Assembly (NCBI RefSeq): GCF_029959445.1
Contig: NZ_JASCOR010000008.1
Coordinates: 1-56,476, forward strand
DNA length: 56,476 nucleotides
Reading direction: 5' to 3'
Source of the DNA: Stenotrophomonas sp. PS02298
GTDB lineage: Bacteria > Pseudomonadota > Gammaproteobacteria > Xanthomonadales > Xanthomonadaceae
Positions 45,858-54,471 of the stretch are shown in pieces (position 1 is the stretch's first letter; every line of letters starts with the position of its first letter). The notes under the pieces are model-generated. The model searched no databases and was not told where the DNA came from. It worked only from the letters and a program-made list of their open reading frames with translations. The translations under genes were made by a program, and so were the position numbers.

Positions 45858-46262
45858 TTACCTGCATGCCTGATGGACCTTGTTGTCCCAGAAGCTCGAG
45901 AGGGCGAAGTCGCGCTTCAGACCAGCTTTGGCGTACGCCCGATCGCGCCCTCGCCGCGCGTTCTCGCAAGCATTGGCCTTCGGCGCGGGGGCAGCGCGTC
46001 GTCGCCCCGGGCGAACGCCAGATTTCGTCGATAGCCGGTCCCGCTGCAATTGCAGTTGGAGCTCGATTGCCGCCAGCCGTTTGCGCACGGTCTCGTCGGT
46101 GGGGGCATCAACAGTGCTCCACCGCTTCAGCTCAAGCCCCTCACAAGGTGACGATTGATAGGAGTGGCCGCCGGCTGTCTGACACTTGTATACCAGCGCT
46201 CCCGTTTCACCACCCGTGCTGCCGAGCAGGCAGCCCAACACCATGCAAGCAAGAGATGCCAC
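45858..46262 (-). CDS. DUF4124-like exported protein
   Basis: About 134 residues. The start is uncertain: GTG 46262 follows TTGGAG and gives a hydrophobic leader (LACMVLGCLLGST); ATG 46244 is the alternative. The mature part has VYKCQTAGGHSYQSSPC, the pattern of DUF4124 domains, then a charged coiled-coil-like helix (ETVRKRLAAIELQLQLQRDRL) and an Arg/Ala-rich stretch with a final pair of Cys. It is probably periplasmic. Function unknown. Confidence 0.7.
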   Translation of the reverse strand: MASLACMVLGCLLGSTGGETGALVYKCQTAGGHSYQSSPCEGLELKRWSTVDAPTDETVRKRLAAIELQLQLQRDRLSTKSGVRPGRRRAAPAPKANACENARRGRDRAYAKAGLKRDFALSSFWDNKVHQACR

Positions 46263-46432
46263 GGCTGGCACTCCAATTGACCTTACCAGCGGCCAGCCTG
46301 GCAGTTCGCCACTGACTCCGATGCAGGCATACAACAAAGCCTTGTGTCGGGCTTGTCCACGAGTCCGCATAGAGGTGAGCGTGGGGCCTTCGGCCCAATC
46401 TCATTGGACGAAGAAATTTCTTCACAAATCGC

Positions 46433-46461
46433 TTGCGGGAAATGTGAAGCCCCGCTATTAT
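46433..46461 (+). promoter_or_regulatory. sigma-70 promoter of first tRNA unit
   Basis: TTGCGG and TATTAT separated by 17 bases lie about 35 bases before the first tRNA-Ala. This is a good sigma-70 match at the right distance for a stable-RNA promoter. Confidence 0.6.
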
Positions 46462-46495
46462 TTCTTTCTCGGCAACGACGTAACAACGTTCCACC

Positions 46496-46571
46496 GGGGC
46501 CATAGCTCAGCTGGGAGAGCGCCTGCATGGCATGCAGGAGGTCAGCGGTTCGATCCCGCTTGGCTCCACCA
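46496..46571 (+). tRNA. tRNA-Ala (GGC)
   Basis: A 76-base tRNA with a complete acceptor stem (GGGGCCA with TGGCTCC), an anticodon stem CCTGC/GCAGG around ATGGCAT (anticodon GGC), a GGTTCGATCC T-arm and encoded CCA. An identical copy lies at 46833. Confidence 0.97.
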
Positions 46572-46622
46572 AATCCGGACATTAGGCCGTCTGGATTGTC
46601 GACAATTTGATGAGTATAACGC

Positions 46623-46698
46623 GTCCCCATCGTCTAGAGGCCTAGGACATCACCCTTTCACGGTGGCGACCGGGGTTCGAATCCCCGTGGGGACGCCA
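46623..46698 (+). tRNA. tRNA-Glu (TTC)
   Basis: A 76-base tRNA: acceptor GTCCCCA with TGGGGAC, anticodon loop CTTTCAC (anticodon TTC), T-arm GGTTCGAATCC and encoded CCA. It is co-transcribed with the tRNA-Ala 51 bases upstream. Confidence 0.97.
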
Positions 46699-46715
46699 TT
46701 CATCAGGTACAAACG

Positions 46716-46741
46716 GACCCAGCCGTATCGGGTCTTTTTTT
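46716..46741 (+). terminator. intrinsic terminator of first tRNA unit
   Basis: GACCC/GGGTC stem with a 9-base loop followed by seven T residues, 17 bases after the tRNA-Glu. Confidence 0.85.
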
Positions 46742-46785
46742 ATCGAAGCAATCTTCCCAAGAGATTGCACGGAAGAAGAAAAAGC

Positions 46786-46813
46786 TTCCAATTTGATAAA
46801 AAACCGTTATCAT
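46786..46813 (+). promoter_or_regulatory. sigma-70 promoter candidate of second tRNA unit
   Basis: TTCCAA and TATCAT separated by 16 bases, 20 bases before the second tRNA-Ala. Weaker than the first unit's promoter. Confidence 0.45.
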
Positions 46814-46832
46814 GACGGGCTAGCAACAACGT

Positions 46833-46908
46833 GGGGCCATAGCTCAGCTGGGAGAGCGCCTGCATGGCATGCAGGAGGTCAGCGGTTCGATCCCGCTTGG
46901 CTCCACCA
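46833..46908 (+). tRNA. tRNA-Ala (GGC), second copy
   Basis: Identical in sequence to the tRNA-Ala at 46496, 337 bases further on. Anticodon GGC, encoded CCA. Confidence 0.97.
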
Positions 46909-46959
46909 ATTCAGGCCTTAGGCCGCCTGAATCTACAACTTGAGATTTGAAGAATACGC

Positions 46960-47035
46960 GTCCCCATCGTCTAGAGGCCTAGGACATCACCCTTTCACGG
47001 TGGCGACCGGGGTTCGAATCCCCGTGGGGACGCCA
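46960..47035 (+). tRNA. tRNA-Glu (TTC), second copy
   Basis: Identical to the first tRNA-Glu: anticodon TTC, encoded CCA. The spacer to its Ala partner is again 51 bases and of similar but not identical sequence. Confidence 0.97.
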
Positions 47036-47041
47036 TTTCTA

Positions 47042-47069
47042 AAAAGCTCCGAGCAATCGGGGCTTTTTT
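47042..47069 (+). terminator. intrinsic terminator of second tRNA unit
   Basis: GCTCCGA/TCGGGGC stem with a 4-base loop, flanked by an A-run and six T residues. Confidence 0.88.
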
Positions 47070-47213
47070 CTTGCCCGGTATTTGCGGCAATGCAGCCCTG
47101 CCCTCGCTGACGGGAAAGCAGTGAGCAGCCAATCAAGCCGTCATCGACAGCTGGCCTGGCTGGTCAGCAAACTGAGATGCTTGAGGCTGCCAGCCAGTGG
47201 CGTGGAGAATTCA

Positions 47214-47483
47214 ATGAACATGAAAGCACTTGCCATCCTGCTGGCTGGAGCACTCCTGACCTTCGCCGGGACCACGCTACACGCCAACCATCTCTTTACC
47301 GAGCGCTCGCAAGTACCCGACCAGGCCAAGGGTGAGATCATCGCGTTCAAGGTGAAAGGATCGGATCGCACGGTTTACATCACCCGCAGCGATCAGCTTC
47401 AACACTGGACGATTCTTGGCGCGGGGATTCTATTGTTCCTTCTGGGCGCAAAAGGCGGCGCCCTGAAGCGGAACCGCGCATAG
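47214..47483 (+). CDS. small two-helix membrane protein
   Basis: An 89-residue protein. The N-terminal hydrophobic segment (MNMKALAILLAGALLTFAGTTLHA) is a signal peptide or helix; a second helix ILGAGILLFLLGAKGG lies near the C-terminus with a KRNRA cytoplasmic tail. Between them is a short soluble part with ERSQVPDQAKGEI. GTGGAG lies 7 bases before the ATG, a good ribosome-binding site. No family recognised. Confidence 0.7.
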   Translation: MNMKALAILLAGALLTFAGTTLHANHLFTERSQVPDQAKGEIIAFKVKGSDRTVYITRSDQLQHWTILGAGILLFLLGAKGGALKRNRA

Positions 47484-47666
47484 CCCTGAGATTGGCAGCG
47501 CCAACGCGGGCAACACCATCCTTTTTGCGCGAGCAGCGCAAGCCGCGAAACCCAGGCTTCAGCAGATGAGTGACATCACCACCGCTGCCCCTCTGTGCTG
47601 CAAGCCATACCACCTTCGCTGTTTTCGCATTGCAGCTGAAAGTTTGAAGTGCCGCGGGACAACTCC

Positions 47667-47685
47667 TGCCGAGCATGGCTCGGCA
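47667..47685. repeat. SMAG-like palindrome
   Basis: TGCCGAGCATGGCTCGGCA has 8-bp complementary arms around a short centre. It matches the body of the GTAG palindromes at the right end of the window, in inverted orientation, but its head is GTGA instead of GTAG. It lies in the gap between the small membrane protein and tRNA-Leu. Confidence 0.65.
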
Positions 47686-47754
47686 CTTCACGCCAGGGCC
47701 CTCCGGACCAGCAATGCAAATCGCAAACCCGCAGGCGCCTGACAAACTCCAAGC

Positions 47755-47780
47755 AAAGAAAAAGGCACCCAAGGGTGCCT
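47755..47780 (-). terminator. intrinsic terminator of tRNA-Leu
   Basis: On the minus strand AGGCACCC-TT-GGGTGCCT is followed by TTTTTCTTT, directly downstream of the tRNA-Leu. Confidence 0.85.
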
Positions 47781-47788
47781 GTTTTCTC

Positions 47789-47875
47789 TGGTGCCGAAGG
47801 GGGGACTCGAACCCCCACGCTTTTAAGGGCGGCGGATTTTGAATCCGCTGCGTCTACCGATTCCGCCACTTCGGC
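47789..47875 (-). tRNA. tRNA-Leu (CAA)
   Basis: An 87-base class II tRNA on the minus strand: acceptor GCCGAAG with CTTCGGC, anticodon loop TTCAAAA (anticodon CAA), a long variable arm, GGTTCGAGTCC T-arm and encoded CCA. A consensus TATAAT box lies about 14-19 bases upstream (47889-47894). Confidence 0.97.
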
Positions 47876-47997
47876 TGGCAGGAGCGGAATTATAGCGGAG
47901 CTTTGCCTGCTTGGGCAGGCCTCGGCTGAAAATATTTGTGTAATGCCTGTTTCGGCGACTGGCTATACTTCGACCGATCCAGATACAGGGGAGAACG

Positions 47998-48366
47998 ATG
48001 GGCTCGCTCGAAGGTACGAGGGTGCTGGTCGTGGAGAACGACGAGTTGAATGCCATGCTGCTGCAGATGCAGCTGGAGATGGAAGGCATGCTGGTGGGCG
48101 GCGTAGCTGCCACGGTCAGTACTGCCCTGCAGATGATCGATGAGCTGCAGCCCCAGCTCGTGTTCCTGGACTATTGGCTGGCATGCAATGAGAACAGCAG
48201 CCCGGTTGCCGAGCGCCTGAGGCAGCGCGGCATCCCGTTCCTGGTAGCCACCGGAATGGAAATCGATCAGCTGCCTGCAGTGTTCGACGCCGGTGTGAAG
48301 CTGTCCAAGCCCTACACCGGCAGCGATCTCAGCCAGGCACTGCAACGCGCGCTTGCTCCGGCTTGA
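47998..48366 (+). CDS. single-domain response regulator
   Basis: A 122-residue stand-alone receiver. It has RVLVVENDE (acidic pair as E-N-D), the phosphoacceptor Asp in LVFLDYWLA, T in LVATGME and K in LSKPYTGSDL. No output domain. Such proteins act by phosphotransfer or protein binding. No kinase gene adjoins it; its neighbours are a tRNA and tex. Confidence 0.85.
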   Translation: MGSLEGTRVLVVENDELNAMLLQMQLEMEGMLVGGVAATVSTALQMIDELQPQLVFLDYWLACNENSSPVAERLRQRGIPFLVATGMEIDQLPAVFDAGVKLSKPYTGSDLSQALQRALAPA

Positions 48367-48378
48367 TATCCCGGGGGT

Positions 48379-48474
48379 GTGGGAGCGACGCAAGCCGCGA
48401 AGCAGATGGATCATCGGGCAACGCGCTGCCCGGAGCTTCAGCAGTGCCTGCTTCGCGGCTTACGCCGCTCCCAC
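48379..48474. repeat. large extragenic inverted repeat (REP pair)
   Basis: Arms of 26 bases (48379-48404 and 48449-48474) match at 24 of 26 positions: GTGGGAGCGACGCAAGCCGC and its complement. The 44-base spacer contains a smaller hairpin (CGGGCA/TGCCCG). It lies between the convergent receiver and tex genes and could act as a bidirectional terminator. Confidence 0.85.
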
Positions 48475-48503
48475 GAGATTGATGGAGCCCTGCGGCAGCT
48501 GAC

Positions 48504-50915
48504 TCAGCTGCCGCGTTTTGCCCTTGCGAATGCATCGGCCAGCGCATTGTTGGCCGGCGCCGCAGACACTGCCGGTCGGCCACCGCCATTGCCGGGACTG
48601 CGCTGACCGCGCTGATCCTGGTCGCGCCCGCCGCCAGCAGCACGCCCCTGCCCTGCACCACGCTCGTCACGCTCTGGTTTTTTGGCCGGTGCAGGCGAAT
48701 CTTCCAGGCGCCGGGTCAATGCGATGCGCTTGCGCGGCACATCCACCTCCAGCACCTTGACCTTGACGATATCGCCCGCCTTAACCACATCGCGCGGATC
48801 TTTGACGAAGGTGTCGGACAAGGCGGAGATATGGATCAGGCCGTCCTGGTGCACGCCGATATCGACGAACGCACCGAACGCGGCAACGTTACTGACAACG
48901 CCTTCCAGGATCATGCCTTCGCGCAGGTCCTTGATGTCTTCAATGCCTTCAGCAAAACGTGCGGCCTTGAACTCCGGACGCGGATCACGGCCTGGCTTTT
49001 CCATCTCCTTGAGGATGTCGCGCACGGTCGGCACGCCAAACTTGTCGTCGGTGAACTGCTCGGCCTTCAGGCTGCGCAGGTAGCTGCCGTCGCCCAGCAG
49101 CGCCTTGATCGGCTTTGCAGCGGCAGCAACGATGCGCTCGACCACGGGATACGCTTCCGGGTGAACCGCAGAGGCATCAAGCGGCTCGTCGCCATCTGCA
49201 ATCCGCAGGAAGCCGGCGCATTGTTCAAAGGTCTTGTCGCCCAGGCGCGGCACTTTCAGCAGGTCCTTGCGGCGCTTGAACGGGCCGTTCTCGTCGCGGT
49301 GACGAACGATGTTCTCGGCTACCGTCGCCGACAAACCCGAAACCCGGGTCAGCAACGCAGCCGACGCGGTGTTCACGAAAACGCCGACGGCATTGACGCA
49401 GTCCTCGACACGCGCATCCAGTGCCTTGGCCAGGCGGAACTGGTCGACGTCGTGCTGGTACTGGCCAACACCAATCGCCTTGGGCTCGATCTTGACCAGT
49501 TCGGCCAGTGGATCCTGCAGGCGGCGCGCAATCGACACTGCACCACGCAGCGAGACATCCAGGTCCGGGAATTCCTTGGCGGCAAACTCGGAGGCCGAGT
49601 ACACCGAGGCACCAGCCTCGCTCACCACCACCTTCTGCAGCTTGGGATTGGCACAGGCGGCGATTGCCTCGCCTGCAAGCTTGTCGGTCTCGCGGCTTGC
49701 AGTGCCGTTGCCGATCGCGATCAACTCGACATTGTGCTTGATGCACAGCTGCTTGATCGTCTGCAGCGACTGCTCCCACTGCCGGCGCGGCTCGTGCGGG
49801 TACACCGTATCGGTGGCCAGCAGCTTGCCGGTGGCATCGACGACGGCGATCTTGCAACCGGTGCGGATGCCCGGATCCAGTCCGAGCACTGCCTTGGGAC
49901 CGGCTGGCGCTGCCAGCATCAAGTCCTTCAGATTGTCGCCGAATACCGCAATCGCCTCAGCCTCGGCTTTCTCGCGGGCCTGGTTGAACAGGTCCAGCAG
50001 CAGGTGCATATGCAGCTTGGCTCGCCAGGTCAGGCGGCAGGCGTCCAACAACCAGCGATCCGCCGGGCGCTCCTTGTTGGCGATGCCTGCGTTGAGGGCT
50101 ACCCGACCTTCCGCATACTGGTGGCCGGCTTCGGCGTCGCTGCCCGGGTCCAGTTCGAGGAAGATGAACTCTTCGCGCCGCGCACGGAACAAGGCCAGCA
50201 GGCGGTGCGAAGGAATCTTCGCCAATGCCTCGGCATGATCGAAGTAGTCGCGGTATTTGGCGCCTTCGGCCTCCTTGCCCTCGGCAACGCGGGCACGGAT
50301 GATGCCGTTCCCTGCCAGCCAATTGCGCAATTCGCCAACCAGCGCAGCGTCTTCGCCCCAGCGCTCCATCAAGATGGCGCGCGCACCTTCCAGTGCGGCC
50401 TTGGTATCAGCGACGCCCTTTTCGGCATTCACAAAACCGGCGGCGAAGACCTGTGGGTCCAACATGGGATCGCCGAGCAGGCCATCGGCCAGTGGCTCCA
50501 GTCCCGCCTCGCGGGCAATCTGCGCGCGGGTGCGGCGCTTCTGCTTATAGGGCAGATACAGATCTTCCAGACGCGACTTGGTATCGGCGCCCATGATCTG
50601 CTCACGCAGCACATCGGTCAGCTTGCCTTGTTCGTCGATGCTGGACAGCACGGCGCGGCGACGATCTTCGAGTTCGCGCAGGTAGGTCAAACGACTTTCG
50701 AGATTACGCAGCTGGGTATCGTCCAGGCCGCCAGTCACTTCCTTGCGGTAGCGGGCGATGAACGGAACGCTGGCGCCCTCATCCAGCAGCGCGATGGCCG
50801 CCTTGGTCTGAGTGGCTTGTGCGCCGATCTCGTCGGCGATTGTCTGCGCGATCTGCTGCGCTAGCTTGATGTCTTGCATTGCCGGTGCGGTAGCCACGGT
50901 GACGGAAGCTGCCAT
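48504..50915 (-). CDS. tex: Tex, RNA-binding transcription accessory protein
   Basis: An 803-residue protein of normal Tex length. The N-terminal region has [24 protein letters not shown] and [16 protein letters not shown]; the YqgF-like nuclease-fold domain has [13 protein letters not shown]; helix-hairpin-helix segments include [17 protein letters not shown]; the S1 domain near residues 640-715 has [26 protein letters not shown]. The C-terminal tail is low-complexity (Gly, Arg, Gln, Pro rich). Tex acts in transcription and RNA stability. The start is 50915 or the in-frame ATG at 50879. Confidence 0.96.
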   Translation of the reverse strand: MAASVTVATAPAMQDIKLAQQIAQTIADEIGAQATQTKAAIALLDEGASVPFIARYRKEVTGGLDDTQLRNLESRLTYLRELEDRRRAVLSSIDEQGKLTDVLREQIMGADTKSRLEDLYLPYKQKRRTRAQIAREAGLEPLADGLLGDPMLDPQVFAAGFVNAEKGVADTKAALEGARAILMERWGEDAALVGELRNWLAGNGIIRARVAEGKEAEGAKYRDYFDHAEALAKIPSHRLLALFRARREEFIFLELDPGSDAEAGHQYAEGRVALNAGIANKERPADRWLLDACRLTWRAKLHMHLLLDLFNQAREKAEAEAIAVFGDNLKDLMLAAPAGPKAVLGLDPGIRTGCKIAVVDATGKLLATDTVYPHEPRRQWEQSLQTIKQLCIKHNVELIAIGNGTASRETDKLAGEAIAACANPKLQKVVVSEAGASVYSASEFAAKEFPDLDVSLRGAVSIARRLQDPLAELVKIEPKAIGVGQYQHDVDQFRLAKALDARVEDCVNAVGVFVNTASAALLTRVSGLSATVAENIVRHRDENGPFKRRKDLLKVPRLGDKTFEQCAGFLRIADGDEPLDASAVHPEAYPVVERIVAAAAKPIKALLGDGSYLRSLKAEQFTDDKFGVPTVRDILKEMEKPGRDPRPEFKAARFAEGIEDIKDLREGMILEGVVSNVAAFGAFVDIGVHQDGLIHISALSDTFVKDPRDVVKAGDIVKVKVLEVDVPRKRIALTRRLEDSPAPAKKPERDERGAGQGRAAGGGRDQDQRGQRSPGNGGGRPAVSAAPANNALADAFARAKRGS

Positions 50916-50993
50916 TCTGGCAATGCGCGCGCCCGGGGGAAAGCCGTTGACAGCACGCGCCGGACCTGTCGCCCGGCGCGCGTGCCTGAATAC

Positions 50994-51209
50994 TCAGGCC
51001 AGATGCTGATACAGCCGTTGGCTGGCGACGTCGTCACGCAGGTCTTCCAGCACCATGACCCGCATCGAGCCCCTGCCGGAGACGTTCATCGTCCGTTCTA
51101 CGTAAATTTCCGGGCCATGCTCGGTATCTGCGCGGGTTTTGCTGAAGCCGTACGGCAACACACCCTTATCGCCATCCTTGCTGCCACCGATATAAAGAAC
51201 AATTGCCAT
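50994..51209 (-). CDS. small hypothetical protein (71 residues)
   Basis: A protein of 71 residues starting MAIVLYIGGSKDGDKGVLPYG, then GPEIYVERTMNVSGRGSMRVMVLEDL and ending RLYQHLA. It is probably cytoplasmic with a beta-rich first half. The ATG at 51209 follows CAACAGGAGCACG-type sequence, a good ribosome-binding site. Similar to small conserved proteins of Xanthomonadaceae by impression only. Confidence 0.65.
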   Translation of the reverse strand: MAIVLYIGGSKDGDKGVLPYGFSKTRADTEHGPEIYVERTMNVSGRGSMRVMVLEDLRDDVASQRLYQHLA

Positions 51210-51334
51210 GGTGGTTCGTGCTCCTGTTGGATCTGTAACAGGTGCAACGATACGCGGGGTCACGTTACAGAGATGTACATAAAAGGTTGTCGTTTGATGT
51301 CAGCACTCAGCGCGCTGGCTTCGATGACTGCATT

Positions 51335-51781
51335 TCAGGTACGGCCAGGCCACCAACCGCGACCATGCATTGCGTAGTGATCCGCCGAACGCTCGAACGG
51401 ATTACGTACGCTCACACCGCCGCACAACAGGTAGACCGGCAGGAACAGCGGCCCCAGCACCAAGTATTGGAAAACATGCGCACGCTCATGATCGCCCAAG
51501 CGCACGCGCGGGTGTTCGCAGCGGCCAGCGCGATGCTCATAGGTCTGGCACAAACCATCCAGGTCGTCGCCAGTGTGCAGGATCACCATGCCAAAGGTGA
51601 TCGCCCCTCCCGGCCCCCACGGCCAGCGCCGGAATACCAGTGCGCTTTCCCGGCGGCTCCAGTACAGGCGTGCGCCAGCGAGGCTGCCGAGCGCACCCGC
51701 GATCAGACCAATCAAGGTATTGGGCGAGGTCCAGACCCCGCCCAGAATGCGCAACCACATCGGGGCCATTTCGAGTCGCAT
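51335..51781 (-). CDS. membrane protein with HExxH motif
   Basis: A 148-residue protein with two hydrophobic segments (about 18-36 and 110-125). A VRLGDHERAHVFQYLVLGPLF segment near residues 95-115 contains H-E-R-A-H, the HExxH zinc-protease pattern, just before a membrane helix. A third ligand is not obvious (His in SADHYAMHGRG is possible). The start at 51781 gives MRLEMAPMWLRIL. It is the last gene of the pha run, 43 bases behind the DUF5329 gene. Function unknown. Confidence 0.65.
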   Translation of the reverse strand: MRLEMAPMWLRILGGVWTSPNTLIGLIAGALGSLAGARLYWSRRESALVFRRWPWGPGGAITFGMVILHTGDDLDGLCQTYEHRAGRCEHPRVRLGDHERAHVFQYLVLGPLFLPVYLLCGGVSVRNPFERSADHYAMHGRGWWPGRT

Positions 51782-51824
51782 GAGACTCAGGCCTGCACTG
51801 CTGATCTGGCGGCCAGCACAGACA

Positions 51825-52199
51825 TCAGCGTGCCGGGGTACGCAGTTGACGCAGCTGCTGGAGGAACCACGCCGAGGCATCCTGCTCTTGCGCGCCGCTG
51901 CAGGAGACCTTGTACGCCTTGCCGCTCATGCTGCTGCGGCTGGCGGCCCGCTCGATGAACTGCTCACTGCTGTCGACCATGTCGCGCTTGAGCAGGTAGT
52001 CGTATTTGCGCTGCAGATGACCACGTGCAGCCGCCGCGTCATACCAGCTGCCATTGCGCTGGAAGCGGCAGCCAGAGGTTTCCAGCGCCTGCATCAAGCC
52101 ACTGATCTCACGCTGGGTTGCCGCACTGGGGGCAGCACTTGCCGACAAGGCGATCAGAGCCAGGCTTGCCGCGAGCAGAAAATTGCCGATCAGCTTCAT
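51825..52199 (-). CDS. DUF5329-family exported protein
   Basis: A 124-residue protein with a signal peptide (KLIGNFLLAASLALIALSASA). The mature part has EISGLMQALETSGCRFQRNGSWYD, HLQRKYDYLLKR and TAEQF-like SSEQFIERAASRSSMSGKAY, the pattern of DUF5329. Two cysteines could form a disulfide. The start overlaps the stop of phaC (ATGA), so it is in the same unit. Function unknown. Confidence 0.82.
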   Translation of the reverse strand: MKLIGNFLLAASLALIALSASAAPSAATQREISGLMQALETSGCRFQRNGSWYDAAAARGHLQRKYDYLLKRDMVDSSEQFIERAASRSSMSGKAYKVSCSGAQEQDASAWFLQQLRQLRTPAR

Positions 52200-53263
52200 G
52201 CGCGTTTACTCAACCAGTCGTTGATGGCACCGGGCACTTCACGCTGCGCGCGCCCGGAAACATAGATCCCGATGTGGCCACCGCGGAAACCGAGCTCGGT
52301 GTAATCCGTGCTGCCGACTTGGCCCTGCATGGCCTTGGATGCAGCCGGCGGTACAAGGTGGTCCTGCTCGGCGTAGATGTTGAGGATAGGCATTTGTACC
52401 TGGGCCAGATCGACCGTTTCCTCGCCGATGCGGATGCTGCCGCTCATCAGGCCATTGGCCTGATAGAACTGCTTGACGAACTGCCGGAAGGTTTCGCCTG
52501 CCAGATCGGGGGAATCGAAGATCCACTTCTCCATTCGCAGGAAGTCTTCCAGGGCCTGCTTGTCGTCGAGGATGTCCATCAAGCCCACATACTTCTGCAC
52601 GTTCAAGCGGAACGGCTTGAGCATGAGGTAGCTGGCATTCATCAGGTCGGCTGGGATATTGCCCAGGGTATCGACGAACAGGTCCACATCCACGTGCCGC
52701 GCCCAATGCGAGAGCATGTTGTCCGCGGTATGGAAGTCGACCGGCGTCACCATGCTGATCAGGTTCTGCACCTTGTGCGGGCGCAGCGCGCTGTAGCACA
52801 GCGCGAATACGCCGCCCTGGCAGATGCCGAGCAGGTTGACCGGCGCACCATCGCGCTGTGCACGCAGGTGATCCACCGCACCGTCGATGTAGCGCAGCAG
52901 ATAGTCTTCCAGGGTCAGGAAGCGCTCGGAGCGGTCCGGGTAGCCCCAGTCCAGCACGTAGACATCCTGACCAAGCGCAAGCAGCTTCTGTACCAGCGAA
53001 CGACCGTCCTGCAGGTCGACCATGTAGGGCCGGTTGACCAGCGCATAGACGATCAACAACGGCGGCTTGCTAGCATCGGCGTGATCGCTGACGAAGCGAT
53101 ACAACTTGACCTTGCCGTCACTCCACACTTCCTGGCGCTCGGTGACGCCATAATCCACGTCTTCGACACCGGGCAGCAGCTTCAGGCCATCGACCAGCTT
53201 GCGTTGCCACTGCAGGGTTTCCTGCAGCAGGTCATCGTTGCCAAAACCCAGCGGGCCCTTCAT
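52196..53263 (-). CDS. phaC: class III poly(R)-hydroxyalkanoate synthase subunit PhaC
   Basis: A 355-residue alpha/beta hydrolase-type PHA synthase. The lipase-like box is GICQGG with the catalytic Cys; YVLDWGYPDR, DLFVDTLGNIPADLMNASY and the late catalytic residues in YAEQDHLVPP (Asp) and GGHIGIYVSG (His) are present. Its length (about 350-360) fits class III, which needs PhaE, encoded directly upstream with an ATGA overlap. Makes polyhydroxyalkanoate granules in the cytoplasm. Confidence 0.96.
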   Translation of the reverse strand: MKGPLGFGNDDLLQETLQWQRKLVDGLKLLPGVEDVDYGVTERQEVWSDGKVKLYRFVSDHADASKPPLLIVYALVNRPYMVDLQDGRSLVQKLLALGQDVYVLDWGYPDRSERFLTLEDYLLRYIDGAVDHLRAQRDGAPVNLLGICQGGVFALCYSALRPHKVQNLISMVTPVDFHTADNMLSHWARHVDVDLFVDTLGNIPADLMNASYLMLKPFRLNVQKYVGLMDILDDKQALEDFLRMEKWIFDSPDLAGETFRQFVKQFYQANGLMSGSIRIGEETVDLAQVQMPILNIYAEQDHLVPPAASKAMQGQVGSTDYTELGFRGGHIGIYVSGRAQREVPGAINDWLSKRA

Positions 53264-54417
53264 TTGGCACTCCTGCGACGGGCCGGTGCGGACTTCGGTT
53301 TGCTGGAAACCACGGCCTTTTTGGCTGCCGGCTTCCTGGCGGCTGGCTTGTTCGCTGTGTTCTTCTTCGGCGCAGCCTTCTGCACGATTTCTTTCACAGC
53401 CTTCCTGGTGGCTTTCTTCGCCGCTTTCGTCGCCGCACGTTGCGGCGCCGGCTTCGCTGGCTTGGCAGCTGTTTTCCCTGCCGATGGCTTTGCCGATTCA
53501 TCCGCTGACGCGGACTGCGCGGGCGCGCTGGCCTGCTGGGCTGCCGCCATCAAGCGCCGCACCTGCCGTTCCAACTCGGCGATGCGCCGATGCGCCGCAT
53601 CCATCTCCGTGCGGGTAGGCACACCCATCGCGTCGCAGGCACGTTCCAGTTCACTCTGCGACGCTGCGCGCAGACGCATCTGGGCATTGGCCAGCTCACC
53701 ATAGATGCGCTGGAAATCTTCGGAAAGCGCCACGTTGGCATACGCTTCTTCGGCGGCATCAATCCACAGATCGAACATCGCCCGCGCACTGGTCAGCTGG
53801 CTACCGGGCACTTCATGCTCGGCCAGCTTGGCCTCGAAACGTTTGAAGGCATCGTCCAGGACGCTGCGGATCGTATCCACATAGGCTTCGGCGCGCGCCT
53901 GGTATTCCTGCTGGATCTTGAGCAAGGCCTGCCACCGCGCCTGATGCTCACGGGCTGGACCGAATGCCGGTGCATTCAACCAATCGCCACCGCCAAAGCC
54001 ACTCTGCGCGGCCTTGGCGAACTCACGCAACCAAGGTTGATCGTTCAGTGCACTGCCACCGCGTGCGGCACCCAGCATCCACTGCAGCAGATCATCGCCT
54101 TGCCCCGCCTGCACGGCCTCGCGCCACGCCCCTGCTACCTCCGCCGCCGAGGTATCACGACCGGCAAAGCGTGCGGCCACCTGCTGCATCATGCCCAGCC
54201 AATCGCCGGCCTGATGCTGGAAACGGGCCCCCAGCGCCTGTACTTCCGGGGGCGTATCGGTACTGACCAGGCGGGTCCATTGGGCAATGCTCTCAGCCCA
54301 TGGGAAATCGCCGCCCGCAGCTGCGCCCTGGCCTTGCATGGCCTGTGACCATGCCTCCCAGGCAGCACGCATGCTGGCCTCGAAATCCGCGTTGTCGTTG
54401 TTGCCTGCCGCAGCCAT
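53260..54417 (-). CDS. phaE: class III PHA synthase subunit PhaE
   Basis: A 385-residue PhaE. The conserved region includes ARAMFDLWIDAAEEAYANVALSEDF and GELANAQMRLRA; a coiled-coil helix at about 270-290 (HRRIAELERQVRRLMAAAQ) follows. The last 90 residues are a Lys/Ala/Pro-rich basic tail with repeated KPAAKKA-type blocks, like histone H1 or phasin tails, which may bind DNA or the granule. Translationally coupled to phaC. Confidence 0.92.
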   Translation of the reverse strand: MAAAGNNDNADFEASMRAAWEAWSQAMQGQGAAAGGDFPWAESIAQWTRLVSTDTPPEVQALGARFQHQAGDWLGMMQQVAARFAGRDTSAAEVAGAWREAVQAGQGDDLLQWMLGAARGGSALNDQPWLREFAKAAQSGFGGGDWLNAPAFGPAREHQARWQALLKIQQEYQARAEAYVDTIRSVLDDAFKRFEAKLAEHEVPGSQLTSARAMFDLWIDAAEEAYANVALSEDFQRIYGELANAQMRLRAASQSELERACDAMGVPTRTEMDAAHRRIAELERQVRRLMAAAQQASAPAQSASADESAKPSAGKTAAKPAKPAPQRAATKAAKKATRKAVKEIVQKAAPKKNTANKPAARKPAAKKAVVSSKPKSAPARRRSAK

Positions 54418-54471
54418 TGCCTTACTCCCGGGATGCCCGGTGATGATAGCAATGCGATCGGCCCATCGGCG

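Noticed and set aside
48831..50864. 677-codon open frame on the plus strand opposite tex
   Set aside because: It is the antisense shadow of a fully conserved tex gene in GC-rich DNA; its composition shows no domain.
52118..53704. 528-codon plus-strand frame opposite phaC/phaE
   Set aside because: Covers two coupled, well-recognised genes; the Phe/Ala-rich part is the antisense of the PhaE Lys/Ala tail.
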